From Hymenobacter aerilatus (GTDB lineage Bacteria; Bacteroidota; Bacteroidia; Cytophagales; Hymenobacteraceae): a stretch of 64,000 nt of DNA. Below, piece by piece: positions 9,237 to 18,088 of the stretch. The stretch is taken from positions 558,001 through 622,000 of the forward strand of contig NZ_CP095053.1 of the NCBI RefSeq assembly GCF_022921095.1, given 5' to 3'. The position numbers and the translations under genes were made by a program. Position 1 is the first letter of the stretch. Every line of letters begins with the position of its first letter. The notes below the pieces were generated by a model. That model was not told where the DNA came from and made no database searches. It worked only from the letters and a program-made list of their open reading frames with translations.

Positions 9237-9678
9237 GAAAGCGCCTTTTGCTCAGCTCATAGCCAATAATAGCCGGTACATAGAACGTGATGTCAGCGGC
9301 GAATTTGGCCAGGAGCACACCCCCAGCAAAATTGCCTACCCACAGCGGCATGTAGTATAGCAGGGTAGGGCGAATCAGAAAGCTATCCAGTACTTCGGCT
9401 ACGCCAAACTCCACGACCAGGGCCCGCAGGTTGCGCAGCAAATCGGGTAGGGCGTAGGGGCGGCCGGCGGCTTGCAGCCGGCGCCGGGTGGTGTGCACAT
9501 CGCGGGCTAGGATCAGGCCGAAGTAGGCCACATTGCCTGCCCAAGTGCCTGCCAGCGCTGCCGTAATGCGCTGGTGGGTGGCGGCGTAGGCTAGGGCTGC
9601 ACCCGCCAGCGTAGCCACCACCGAGGCCAACTCGGCCGGCAGGTAGCGCCGCAACCACTCACGTACTTTCTGCCGCAT
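9232..9678 (-). CDS. Hypothetical four-helix membrane protein
   Basis: 148 aa. Hydrophobic stretches near residues 17-34, 41-58, 103-118 and 119-140 predict an integral membrane protein; the N-terminus is basic (MRQKVREWLRRYL) and the C-terminus ends in SKRRFR, suggesting cytoplasmic ends. I do not recognise a characterised family. The 5' leader on the coding strand contains two tandem copies of the CTACCC word that recurs across the window. Confidence 0.6.
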   Translation of the reverse strand: MRQKVREWLRRYLPAELASVVATLAGAALAYAATHQRITAALAGTWAGNVAYFGLILARDVHTTRRRLQAAGRPYALPDLLRNLRALVVEFGVAEVLDSFLIRPTLLYYMPLWVGNFAGGVLLAKFAADITFYVPAIIGYELSKRRFR

Positions 9679-9726
9679 AGGGTAGGGGTAGGCCGGGGCC
9701 CAAGAAGGCTATCCGGCAGGTCAGAA

Positions 9727-9756
9727 TTGGTGGTCGAAGATAATGCCCCTATCTTG
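9727..9756 (+). promoter_or_regulatory. Putative promoter of the 9836 gene
   Basis: TTG at 9727-9729 and TATCTTG at 9750-9756 are 20 bp apart, close to the Bacteroidota -33/-7 arrangement. A start here gives a leader of about 70 nt before the ATG at 9836. Confidence 0.4.
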
Positions 9757-9835
9757 CCGGCTCATTTGGCGGCCCGCAACAGCCGCGGAAACCGTCCGTA
9801 GAAAAACTGTTCTTCCTTCTTCAATTTACCTGCTC

Positions 9836-10171
9836 ATGTCTGTTACCTCCGATATCGAAAGCACCATTGCCGCCCTGGATGCCGACCTGCACCGCGTAGA
9901 CGCCACCGGCCTGCTCGACCAGTGGATTAACCGTTTGCAAGGCTTTGATGGTCAAATCAGCGCGGCAATTGTAGACGAATTGCGCCACCTGCGTGGTATG
10001 ATTGGCGGCTCTACCAGCAGCGACATCACCAAAGTGGCCGACTCACTGCAAAAGCTGTCCAACCTCTCGGCCCAGGCGGCTTATGATGGCCACAGCTTCG
10101 CCTACGATGCCCTGCGTCACCTCAACCAAAAGCTAGCTTCCGCCGCTGGCCAAATCCGCGCCGGGTTGTAA
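9836..10171 (+). CDS. Small helical protein of unknown function
   Basis: 111 aa from the ATG at 9836 (MSVTSDIEST...); an open extension to 9743 crosses the likely promoter and is rejected. The protein is soluble and almost entirely helical in pattern, with heptad-like spacing (IESTIAALDADLHRV, SLQKLSNLSAQ) and no Cys or Trp-rich motif beyond one Trp. It may form a coiled coil or helical bundle. No family recognised. Confidence 0.6.
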   Translation: MSVTSDIESTIAALDADLHRVDATGLLDQWINRLQGFDGQISAAIVDELRHLRGMIGGSTSSDITKVADSLQKLSNLSAQAAYDGHSFAYDALRHLNQKLASAAGQIRAGL

Positions 10172-10195
10172 GCAGGTGTAGCGTTAAGTAAGCAT

Positions 10196-10240
10196 AAACC
10201 CGTCTGTCATCCTTCGCAGCGAAGGATGACAGACGGGTTT
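10196..10240. terminator. Perfect hairpin with REP-like core
   Basis: 22-bp perfect arms (10196-10217 and 10219-10240) meeting at one central base, core TGTCATCCTTCGC. It lies between the convergent ends of the 9836 gene and the sialate esterase gene. The core TGTCATCCT is shared with the long hairpins at 17457 and 26427. Confidence 0.65.
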
Positions 10241-10246
10241 TCTCGT

Positions 10247-12187
10247 TTATTTTCTGTTTGCCTGGAACGGCGAGGCGGGCAGGCCGGCTTTATTGTAGAG
10301 GTTGGGGGTAGGGCTGTTGCTCCAATCGTAGCGCACGGCCTGGGGCTGGGATACTTCTTTGCTGCTGAGCACCAGGGTATTGCCTTCCAGGCGGCCTTGG
10401 GCCCAGTGAAACTTACGGTCGGCTCCGGCTACGGCAAAGCCTTTCAGGTAAGGGCCGCTGGCATCTTTCAGCACCAGGCCGCCGCCAAGGTTGGAGAACG
10501 TGAGGCGGACGGTAGTGCCTCTAGGTTCCATTTTCTCGAAGGTAGGGCCGCTGTACACCACATTCTTGTCGTTGTAGGCCACGCGGCGGGCGGCCAGGGC
10601 CAGGCGGCGGCCCACTTCCTGCTTGTTGCGTGGGTGAATGTCGTTGGTATTGCCAATATCGATGGCCACGGCCATGCCGGTGTTGGGTAGGCTAAGGGTC
10701 TGGCGCTGGGCCTCGCGCAGCTCCGCCCACTCGTAGTCGGCGGGTTGGTCTTGGTCGGGCTGAAAATTGGCCAGCTGCACAAACAAAAACGGAAAATCAC
10801 CCTCCTGCCAGCGCCCGCGCCAGTCCCGAATCATGGTTGGAAACAGCTTTTGGTACTGCGCCGCGCGGCTCGCGTTGCTCTCGCCCTGGTACCAGATAAC
10901 GCCTTTGATGGCGTACGGAATCAGTGGGGCAATCATGGCGTTGAATAGCAATGTGGGCTCGTTTTGCGCGCCACCGGGGAAGGGATTGGGCGGCGCCAGC
11001 CGATTGTCTACTCCGATGTGGTAGCGCCAGTCGCCGGAGAGGGGTAGGGTGCGGGTAGCGGTGGTGAGGTGCAAGTCTTCGGGCTTTCCCCAAATGCCGC
11101 CGCCCTGCCCAAGATCGAGCACGCGCACAGCAATGGTGTTGCGCCCCGGCTTCACTAGGGCGGCGGGCACGGTATACGCACGGGGCGTAGCGTAGCCATT
11201 AGTAGTGCCTACAAACGTACCGTTGAACCACGTAGAATCGGCGTCGTCTATCACGCTCAAGTGTAGCGTCAGCGGCTTACCGGCCTCGGCAGCCGTCAGG
11301 TCTACCTCCTTGCGAAACCACACCACGCCATCGAGCGCGGCCAGGTTGGCGTGCTGTTCCCACGGGCCGGGTAGGGGCATGGTGGGCCAGTCGGGGGTTG
11401 CTACCCCAGCCGCCGACCACGGCGCGTGCCCGGCAGCGCGGCCCTGGTCGTGGGCGGCGGGGGTGCGCTGCCACTGCGCCAGCTGCGCCGCGTATGCCTG
11501 CTGACGTTGCTCAATATCGCCAGTAGAGGCAGCTACCTTTCCTTTGAAGTCGGGTAGGGTGCCCAGGGCCTCGGTGCTGGTCCAGGCCTCGGCCGGCGTA
11601 CCACCCCACTCCGACGAAATCAGCCCAATGGGCACGTTGTACTGCTTCTGCAAATCGCGCCCAAAAAAGTAGGCTACAGCCGAGAAGCCCGCCACTGTTT
11701 CGGGCGTGCACGGGTGCCAACCGGTACCGCCAAAATCGGTCTTGGGGGTGCTGGCTACGGCGTTAGGCACATCCAGCAGCCGGATATTGGGAAAGTTGGC
11801 AGCCGCAACTTCCTGAGCGCCGTTGTTGGCCTCGCGCAGCGGCCACTCCATGTTCGACTGTCCCGAAGCCAGCCACACGTCACCCATCAGCACATCGTGC
11901 ACCGTGATGGTGTTCTGGCCCTTCACTACCAACGCATAGGGCCCACCGGCCGGCGTGGCGGGCAGCTGCACCATCCATTTGCCCGCGTCACCAGTGGGGG
12001 TAGCTTTATAGGTTTTGCCTTTAAACATGACCGTCACTGCTTCCCCGGCATCGGCCCAGCCCCAGATGGGTAGGGGCTTGTCGCGCTGCAACACCATGTG
12101 GTCGCCCACTAGCTTAGGCAGGCGCACGGCGGCGTGGGTGGTAGTAGCGGCCAGGGTGGCTGCCAAAAGCGGGAGAACACAGCGCAT
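10247..12187 (-). CDS. Sialate O-acetylesterase (SASA/SGNH family)
   Basis: 646 aa from the ATG at 12187, which opens a signal peptide (MRCVLPLLAATLAATTTHAA). The SGNH hydrolase block I reads LASGQSNMEWP, with the nucleophile Ser near residue 111. Block III-like WYQGESN lies in the second half. A galactose-binding-like beta domain is inserted in the middle (about residues 260-400), the usual architecture of the 9-O-acetylesterase family in Bacteroidota. Exported; removes O-acetyl groups from sialic acid or plant-polysaccharide substrates. No sialidase is nearby, so the true substrate is open. Confidence 0.9.
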   Translation of the reverse strand: MRCVLPLLAATLAATTTHAAVRLPKLVGDHMVLQRDKPLPIWGWADAGEAVTVMFKGKTYKATPTGDAGKWMVQLPATPAGGPYALVVKGQNTITVHDVLMGDVWLASGQSNMEWPLREANNGAQEVAAANFPNIRLLDVPNAVASTPKTDFGGTGWHPCTPETVAGFSAVAYFFGRDLQKQYNVPIGLISSEWGGTPAEAWTSTEALGTLPDFKGKVAASTGDIEQRQQAYAAQLAQWQRTPAAHDQGRAAGHAPWSAAGVATPDWPTMPLPGPWEQHANLAALDGVVWFRKEVDLTAAEAGKPLTLHLSVIDDADSTWFNGTFVGTTNGYATPRAYTVPAALVKPGRNTIAVRVLDLGQGGGIWGKPEDLHLTTATRTLPLSGDWRYHIGVDNRLAPPNPFPGGAQNEPTLLFNAMIAPLIPYAIKGVIWYQGESNASRAAQYQKLFPTMIRDWRGRWQEGDFPFLFVQLANFQPDQDQPADYEWAELREAQRQTLSLPNTGMAVAIDIGNTNDIHPRNKQEVGRRLALAARRVAYNDKNVVYSGPTFEKMEPRGTTVRLTFSNLGGGLVLKDASGPYLKGFAVAGADRKFHWAQGRLEGNTLVLSSKEVSQPQAVRYDWSNSPTPNLYNKAGLPASPFQANRK

Positions 12188-12242
12188 GGGGAGGTGAGAA
12201 AAATGACGGAATAGATGAGAATGCAATGTCGTATAGGTATTC

Positions 12243-12301
12243 AGAAAGTCGTTAGGCTATCCTGCTTCGACAAGCTCAACAGGATAGCCTAACGACTTTC
12301 T
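12243..12301. terminator. Long hairpin after the 12322 gene
   Basis: 22-bp perfect arms (12243-12264 and 12280-12301), arm AGAAAGTCGTTAGGCTATCC plus two bases, with a 15-nt loop. It lies 3' of the minus-strand lipoprotein gene and 5' of the esterase gene. Confidence 0.6.
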
Positions 12302-12321
12302 AAGCAGCTTCATCAACTATA

Positions 12322-12804
12322 TTATTGTCTCAGCACCACCCGCATCTTAAACTCCTTTGTCAAAGCTGCTTCCGTACGCAGATTGTGGGTGATGCGCAGC
12401 GTATACGTCCCATCCTGCGGGGTAGGGATGGAAACCGTGGTGCCGAACGGCCCCTCCGCCTCGCCGTCCGGCCGAATCACCTGCGCAAAGCGGATATTGG
12501 GCAGAGAATCCGGAGCAAACAGCGTAGCCGACAGCCGGCGCTTGCCTTGCACTAGCACCCGCACCAGCATTTCCTGATTGGTGGTTCTCAGCTCGCCCAG
12601 CATGGTCACGGCGCTGTCGCCTGCCGGGAAGGTAAGCGTGGTGGTGCTGTCGGCGCGGGCATCAATGGGTGCCGGGGCGGCTGCCGGTAGAGGGGGAGCC
12701 ATGGTGATTGCGGCCGGCGTGCTGCCGGTTTCGGGGTTGCTACTGCACGCTACAGTGCAGAGCGCGAGACCTAGACAGAGCCAGTTGCGTAGTGTCGTTG
12801 CCAC
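12322..12804 (-). CDS. Small lipoprotein of unknown function
   Basis: 160 aa if translation starts at the GTG at 12804, which directly opens a lipoprotein signal (LCLGLALCTVACSSN, lipobox Cys near 20). The frame is open to 12891, but that extension has no signal character. After a Pro/Ala linker the C-terminal domain (TLTFPAGDSAVTMLG ... GTYTLRITHNLRTEA) has the strand pattern of a beta-sandwich such as a pre-peptidase C-terminal domain. Function unknown. It follows the gamma-glutamyltransferase gene on the same strand. Confidence 0.6.
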   Translation of the reverse strand: MATTLRNWLCLGLALCTVACSSNPETGSTPAAITMAPPLPAAAPAPIDARADSTTTLTFPAGDSAVTMLGELRTTNQEMLVRVLVQGKRRLSATLFAPDSLPNIRFAQVIRPDGEAEGPFGTTVSIPTPQDGTYTLRITHNLRTEAALTKEFKMRVVLRQ

Positions 12805-12938
12805 GGTGGAAGGAAATGAGCGAGTGAAAAAGTGCTTTCGCGTAGGTGAGTGACCGTCGGCGAATGGTAGGGCAAACCCATTTGCTCGCACCGCACCGCC
12901 AGCGAATGCGGGTACCAGCGCGAGCCATATAGTCTGCG

Positions 12939-14684
12939 TTAATACCCCGCCGCCGTATCATCTCCCCGTGGGTCGGCGCCCCCTTCCAGGCGGCCGTCGG
13001 GCAGTACCCGGATGGCCTCTACGCGCCCCCAGGCAGCGCGGGGTGCCAGCTTGTAACCGTGGGCACGAAGCGTATCGGCGGCAGCCGGAAGCAAGGCGTT
13101 TTGTTCCACGTCTATCTGGTCGGGCAGCCACTGGTGGTGCAGGCGCGGCGCGGCTACGGCCTGCTGCGGGTTGAAGCCAAAGTCCACCACGTTCAGGATA
13201 GTTTGCAACACGCTGGTAATAATAGTGCTGCCGCCCGGCGTGCCTACCACCAGCTTCAGCTGTCCATTCTGCGTGAGAATAGCGGGTGTCATGCTGGACA
13301 ACATGCGCTTACCGGGCCGGATGGCATTGGCCGTGCCGCCTACTAGGCCGTAGGCGTTAGGCGTGCCAGGCTTGCTGCTGAAGTCGTCCATCTCATTGTT
13401 CAAGATAAAGCCCGCGCCGGCCACCACTACCTTGCTGCCATAGGCCCCATTGAGGGTAGTAGTGCACGACACCGCATTGCCCTGGGCATCCACAATGTTG
13501 TAGTGTGTGGTCTGATCCGACTCGTAGCTGGGGAGGCCCGTGCTGGCCTGCACCTGGGCACTGGGCGTAGCCCGCGCGGGTAGGGTAGTAGCCATGCGCT
13601 GCCGGTTGTAGGCCGAGTCGAGGAGCTGCGGCACCGGCACACGGCCAAAATCAGGGTCGCCGAGGTAGGTGGCGCGGTCGGCGTACACGCGCCGTTCGGC
13701 CTCCGTCACCACGTGCACCTGCTGGGGCGTGTGCCAGCCCATGCGGCCCAGGTCGTAGGGTTGGAGCATTTGCAGCATCTGCAATAGCGCCACGCCACCG
13801 CTGCTAGGCGGCGGAAACGTCAGCACATCGTAGCCGCGGTACCGGCCGTGCAAAGGCGTGCGCCACTTGGGCTGGTAATCAGCCAGGTCCTGCTTCGTGA
13901 TAATTCCCTTGCCGCGCTGCATTTCGGCTACCAGCAGCTCGGCCGTCTGACCCTGGTAGAAGCCAGCGCGGCCCTGGTCCCGGATGCGAGTAAGCGTTTG
14001 GGCTAGGTCGGGATATTTGATGATGTCACCTTCTGCCCAATTGCCACCGGGTTTGATATAGGCCGTGTTGGGGGTAAACTTCGCAAACTCGGTGCGGGTA
14101 CGGTTCAGGCCGGCCGCTTCTTTGGTGGTCAGGCGCAGGCCATTGGCGGCCAAGTCAACTGCCGGCTGCACCACGTCGCGCCAGGGTAGCTTGCCCAGCT
14201 TTTGATGCAGGGCCTCCATGCCGGCCACTGTGCCGGGTACCCCCACGGCCAGGTGGCCCAGGGTGCTGCGGTTGGGCACCACGTTGCCTTGGGCATCGAG
14301 GTACATGTCGCGAGTAGCGGCAGCGGGGGCAGTTTCTCGGAAATCGAGGGCGCCTTCCTGGCCGTCGGCTCCCCGGTATAGCAAAAAGCCACCTCCACCA
14401 ATGTTGCCGGCCACAGGCAGGGCCACGGCCAGCGCAAACTGCACCGCCACGGCGGCATCGTAAGCATTGCCGCCTTTCTGCAGAATCTCAACCCCGATGC
14501 GTGTGGCCTCCGGGTGCGCCGATACCACCATGGCCTTGTCTGCCACCACCGGCGAAACAGCAGGCGGGCGGGCCGCCAACGACAGTGGCGCAACAGCCAC
14601 AGTTGGGGCGGTGAACGGGGTAGTACGGCTGGTAGAACAGGCCGTTAGCACGACCAGCGCCAACGGCAACAAACGAACTTTCAT
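12939..14684 (-). CDS. ggt: Gamma-glutamyltransferase
   Basis: 581 aa with a lipoprotein-type signal (VVLTACST, Cys near 16). The precursor carries the self-cleavage site DQTTHYN with Thr392 as the new N-terminal nucleophile of the small subunit, plus GGGFLLYR near residue 97, PPPSSGGV, and SSMTPAI. Length and motif order fit the family. It hydrolyses glutathione or transfers gamma-glutamyl groups in the periplasm. It is transcribed away from the STAS-like gene at 14828, with about 140 bp of shared upstream DNA. Confidence 0.95.
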   Translation of the reverse strand: MKVRLLPLALVVLTACSTSRTTPFTAPTVAVAPLSLAARPPAVSPVVADKAMVVSAHPEATRIGVEILQKGGNAYDAAVAVQFALAVALPVAGNIGGGGFLLYRGADGQEGALDFRETAPAAATRDMYLDAQGNVVPNRSTLGHLAVGVPGTVAGMEALHQKLGKLPWRDVVQPAVDLAANGLRLTTKEAAGLNRTRTEFAKFTPNTAYIKPGGNWAEGDIIKYPDLAQTLTRIRDQGRAGFYQGQTAELLVAEMQRGKGIITKQDLADYQPKWRTPLHGRYRGYDVLTFPPPSSGGVALLQMLQMLQPYDLGRMGWHTPQQVHVVTEAERRVYADRATYLGDPDFGRVPVPQLLDSAYNRQRMATTLPARATPSAQVQASTGLPSYESDQTTHYNIVDAQGNAVSCTTTLNGAYGSKVVVAGAGFILNNEMDDFSSKPGTPNAYGLVGGTANAIRPGKRMLSSMTPAILTQNGQLKLVVGTPGGSTIITSVLQTILNVVDFGFNPQQAVAAPRLHHQWLPDQIDVEQNALLPAAADTLRAHGYKLAPRAAWGRVEAIRVLPDGRLEGGADPRGDDTAAGY

Positions 14685-14827
14685 GTGGGCAAGGTAAGAG
14701 ATGGTCAGGGGTTGTCCTACCCCGTAGGTGCGAAAAGGTAAATTGCTGCAAATACAGCTTGGTAGAGGAATAGTTTGCCACTTATATTTAGTGCGTCAAA
14801 TAGGATGAAGCCCTGTTGGCTAGCTAT

Positions 14828-15244
14828 ATGTGTTTCGATGAATTAGAATATGTCCGGGAGGTGCCGGGCCTAATCATAAGTTATGACCGTACGAATCAGT
14901 GGATTTATGCTGACTGGCACGGTGAACATACACCCGAGTCGTCTACGGTAGCGTGTCAGGCGCTGCTGGAAGTAGCACAGGAAAAGCACTACGCCAAAAT
15001 CCTGAACGACAACTCCAACATCACGCACAGTACTGCCCGAATTACGGACGTGGGGTGGCAATGGATGCGTGATATATACGCGGCAGGCGTGCTCTTTTTT
15101 GTGTGGGTGAGCCCAACGACAGCTATGGACGAACAGATGCGCGAAAATGCCCTGCGTTCCAGCGGGCGCCCCTTCGTAGTAACGTTCCCGGACCTCGCCT
15201 CGGCGTGTAGTTGGCTACTGCGGCAAGCGGTGCCCAACGACTGA
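14828..15244 (+). CDS. STAS/SpoIIAA-like protein, paralog 1
   Basis: 138 aa from the ATG at 14828; a TTG four codons earlier is also in frame. It resembles the short STAS/SEC14-like proteins frequent in Hymenobacter: ISYDRTNQWIYADWHGEHT, a central AKILNDNSN strand-turn, and a C-terminal AGVLFFVWVSP strand. A paralog lies at 19987-20388. STAS folds usually bind partner proteins or nucleotides; no phosphorylatable Ser context typical of anti-sigma antagonists is evident. Assignment rests on pattern similarity. A possible -7 element TATATTTA is at 14783-14790. Confidence 0.6.
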   Translation: MCFDELEYVREVPGLIISYDRTNQWIYADWHGEHTPESSTVACQALLEVAQEKHYAKILNDNSNITHSTARITDVGWQWMRDIYAAGVLFFVWVSPTTAMDEQMRENALRSSGRPFVVTFPDLASACSWLLRQAVPND

Positions 15245-15349
15245 GGGAAGTGGTGCCGCTCGAGGGTAGGAAAGGCACCCGGTCAACCGTATTCGCCGCA
15301 ATCCGTTGCTAGTTGTAGTTTTGCCACTCAACCTTTCCTGCCTGCTGCC

Positions 15350-17413
15350 ATGACCATCACCCCCGAAGCCACGGAGCCTATCCCCGCTGCGCCTACCCTA
15401 CCGCTTGTTGCGCAAGACCCTTGGCTAGCGCCCTACGAGCCGGTGCTGCTGGCCCGGCAAGCGCGCCTACAGCAGCGCTTGCGCGAGATTGAGGCGCAGC
15501 ATGAGTCGCTCAGCAAATTTGCGCTGGCGCACGAGCGCCTGGGCCTCAACTACGATGGCCGCCGGCGCGGCTATTGGTACCGCGAGTGGGCGCCGGCCGC
15601 CGATGCCCTCTACCTCATTGGCGACTTCAACGGCTGGGACCGGCAGGCTACGCCCCTCGAAAAAGGACCCGACGGCGTGTGGGAACGGTTTTTTCCTGAC
15701 CGTGAGTACCGCGACCGGCTCACCCACGGCAGCCGCTACAAGGTGCACGTGGTAACTTGGCGCGAAGCCAAAGACCGCCTGCCTGCCTACCTGCGCCGCG
15801 CCGTGCAGGACGAGGAAACCAAGGACTTTGCCGCTCAGGTGTGGTACCCCGAACAGCCCTTCCGTTGGACCGATCAGAAGTTCCGGGTGTCCAACTACGT
15901 ACGCGAGCCGTTCATCTATGAGTGCCACGTGGGCATGGCCACTGAGGAAGGGCGCATTGGCACCTACCTGGAGTTTGCCGACACGGTGCTACCCCGCGTG
16001 CAGGCATTGGGTTACAACTGCATTCAGTTGATGGCCGTGATGGAGCACCCTTATTACGGCTCGTTTGGCTACCACGTGGCCAACTTTTTCGGGGTGTCGT
16101 CGCGGTTCGGCACACCCGAGGAGCTGAAGCACTTGGTGAATGAAGCGCACCGCCGCGGCATTGCCGTGCTGCTGGACGTGGTGCACTCTCACGCCGTGAA
16201 AAACGAAGCCGAGGGCCTCGCCAATTTCGATGGTTCCGGCGGACAGTATTTTCACCAAGGCGGCCGGGGCGAGCACCCGGGCTGGGATTCCCGCCTGTTC
16301 GACTACGGCAAGCCCGAGGTGCAGCAGTTCCTGCTTAGCAACCTGCGCTACTGGCTTGAGGAGTTTCACTTCGATGGTTTCCGGTTCGATGGCGTCACCA
16401 GCATGCTCTACCACCACCACGGTGAGGGGGTAGGGTTCGGCGACTACAGTCAGTATTTCGGGCCGGAGGTAGACGACGATGCCGTGCTCTACCTGCAACT
16501 GGCCGCTACCTTGGTGCGGGAACTAAAGCGCAGTGCCCTTCTCATTGCCGAGGACATGAGCGGTATGCCTGGTCTGTGCCGCCCTATTAGCGAGGGTGGT
16601 ATTGGGTTCGACTACCGCCTGGCCATGGGCATTCCCGACTACTGGATCAAGCTGCTCAAGCACACCCGCGATGAGGACTGGAACCTGCATGACCTGTGGT
16701 ATACGCTTACTAACCGCCGCTTGGGTGAGAAAACCGTGGCTTACGCCGAAAGCCACGACCAAGCCTTGGTAGGCGACAAAACGCTGGCCCACTGGCTGAT
16801 GGACGCCGCCATTTACACCCACATGCACAAAGACGACCCCGACCCCATTGTGGCGCGGGGTATGGCCCTGCATAAGCTTATTCGGCTGGCTACGCTGGCG
16901 CTGGGTGGCGAGGCCTACCTCAATTTCATTGGCAACGAGTTTGGGCACCCAGAGTGGGTCGATTTTCCGCGGGCCGGCAACAACTGGAGCCACCATTACG
17001 CCCGCCGGCAATGGTCGTTAGCCGATAATCCCGACCTGAAGTTTCAGTATCTACAAGCCTTCGACGAGGCGATGGTAGGGCTGGCCCGCACCGAGCGGCT
17101 GCTGGCCGCCGGCCACGCCCGCGAGCTAAACATCGACGCCACTAATCAGGTGCTGGCCTTCGAGCGGGGTGGGCTGGTGTTCGTGTTTAACTTCCACATC
17201 AACCACAGCGTGCCCGACTATCGTTTCTACGTGCCTGAGCCTGGCCGCTACCGCCTTCTGCTCAACTCCGACGACGCCCGCTTCGACGGCTTCAGCCGCA
17301 TCAACGACGAGGGCGTCTACTTCACCCAACCCGACGAAGAAGGCACTGGTCATCAACTCAGCATCTATGCCATCAACCGCGCCGTGCTGGTGTTTAAGCG
17401 GGAAGAGGGGTAG
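15350..17413 (+). CDS. glgB: 1,4-alpha-glucan branching enzyme (GH13_8 type)
   Basis: 687 aa. An N-terminal carbohydrate-binding beta domain (YREWAPAADALYLIGDFNGW) precedes the GH13 barrel. Catalytic residues: Asp347 in GFRFDGVTSM, Glu401 in IAEDMSG, Asp470 in AESHDQALVGD. The GVTSMLYHHHG context is that of the eukaryote-like GH13_8 subfamily rather than GH13_9. It makes alpha-1,6 branches in glycogen. It is a lone plus-strand gene followed by a 43-bp-armed hairpin. Confidence 0.95.
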   Translation: MTITPEATEPIPAAPTLPLVAQDPWLAPYEPVLLARQARLQQRLREIEAQHESLSKFALAHERLGLNYDGRRRGYWYREWAPAADALYLIGDFNGWDRQATPLEKGPDGVWERFFPDREYRDRLTHGSRYKVHVVTWREAKDRLPAYLRRAVQDEETKDFAAQVWYPEQPFRWTDQKFRVSNYVREPFIYECHVGMATEEGRIGTYLEFADTVLPRVQALGYNCIQLMAVMEHPYYGSFGYHVANFFGVSSRFGTPEELKHLVNEAHRRGIAVLLDVVHSHAVKNEAEGLANFDGSGGQYFHQGGRGEHPGWDSRLFDYGKPEVQQFLLSNLRYWLEEFHFDGFRFDGVTSMLYHHHGEGVGFGDYSQYFGPEVDDDAVLYLQLAATLVRELKRSALLIAEDMSGMPGLCRPISEGGIGFDYRLAMGIPDYWIKLLKHTRDEDWNLHDLWYTLTNRRLGEKTVAYAESHDQALVGDKTLAHWLMDAAIYTHMHKDDPDPIVARGMALHKLIRLATLALGGEAYLNFIGNEFGHPEWVDFPRAGNNWSHHYARRQWSLADNPDLKFQYLQAFDEAMVGLARTERLLAAGHARELNIDATNQVLAFERGGLVFVFNFHINHSVPDYRFYVPEPGRYRLLLNSDDARFDGFSRINDEGVYFTQPDEEGTGHQLSIYAINRAVLVFKREEG

Positions 17414-17456
17414 GAGGATGTGAGGGTATAGGAGGGTAGGCATAATAAAAAACGGC

Positions 17457-17558
17457 TGTCATCCTGAGCGGAGCGAAGGACCTTCTCACAGCGGAACGAG
17501 TCGTTAATACGAGTGTCGTTCCGCTGTGAGAAGGTCCTTCGCTCCGCTCAGGATGACA
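17457..17558. repeat. Long perfect inverted repeat, TGTCATCCTGAGC family
   Basis: Perfect 43-bp arms (17457-17499 and 17516-17558) with a 16-nt loop. The arm contains TGTCATCCTGAGCGGAGCGA and AAGGACCTTCTCAC. It lies between convergent glgB and the DUF1905 gene, so it can act as a bidirectional terminator. A degenerate relative lies at 26427-26556 and a short one at 10196-10240. Confidence 0.85.
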
Positions 17559-17586
17559 CGCTATTTATTACCCTTCCTACTCTCCT

Positions 17587-18039
17587 TTAATCAAATCGAT
17601 CTAGGATTTCCTGGATGCGCTGGTGACGGGCGTCATTCGTTTTGGCACGGGCTACCCATTGGCTAAGCTCTTTGCGCTCGGGGTAGGGAAGAGTATTGAA
17701 CTGCGCTTGCAACCCCGTGCTGCGCAGTGCCTGCGCTAAAGGCTTCGAGAGTTCCAAGGTTTCCTCCGTGTCGGGGCGAAGCACCACCTGCACGGTTTCA
17801 GGCCAGTTCTTGTCGATAGCTTTGCGCACTTCTTTGGATACGCGCAGCTCATATTCGCCTGGCCCCGCGGGTGTCAGCGACAGACGAATCGGAAAACCAT
17901 CAATGGTGCCAATGATAGGGAGAGAGCCTTTAGCGCCGTACACCTCGGCTACGTTGAAAGGAATCAGCAGATATACGCCGCCGTCGGTGTCGTGCAGCTC
18001 CAGGGCGGCCTCAAAAGATTGTTCCAGGGAAGAAGTCAT
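17587..18039 (-). CDS. DUF1905 / YdeI-like protein
   Basis: 150 aa from the ATG at 18039 (MTSSLEQSFEAAL); the open frame to 18135 would overlap the neighbouring gene and its terminator. The first 90 residues fit DUF1905 (IPFNVAEVYGAKGSLPIIGTIDG), a small beta-barrel; the last 60 fit the helical bacteriocin-protection YdeI/OmpD-associated segment (YPERKELSQWVARAKTNDARHQRI). Cytosolic; function unknown. Downstream of the GH43 gene but separated from it by a hairpin. Confidence 0.82.
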   Translation of the reverse strand: MTSSLEQSFEAALELHDTDGGVYLLIPFNVAEVYGAKGSLPIIGTIDGFPIRLSLTPAGPGEYELRVSKEVRKAIDKNWPETVQVVLRPDTEETLELSKPLAQALRSTGLQAQFNTLPYPERKELSQWVARAKTNDARHQRIQEILDRFD

Positions 18040-18049
18040 AGCCAAAGAT

Positions 18050-18083
18050 ACGGGCGGCCGACTGAATCCAGTCGGCCGCCCGT
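18050..18083 (-). terminator. Terminator of the GH43 gene
   Basis: 14-bp perfect arms ACGGGCGGCCGACT (18050-18063) and 18070-18083, 6-nt loop, placed just past the GH43 stop at 18089. Confidence 0.7.
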
Positions 18084-18088
18084 TTTGC

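Noticed and set aside
17457..17558. Composite attC/integron-like site
   Set aside because: Arms are perfectly paired without the bulges of attC sites, and no integrase is present; a REP-like or terminator hairpin fits better.
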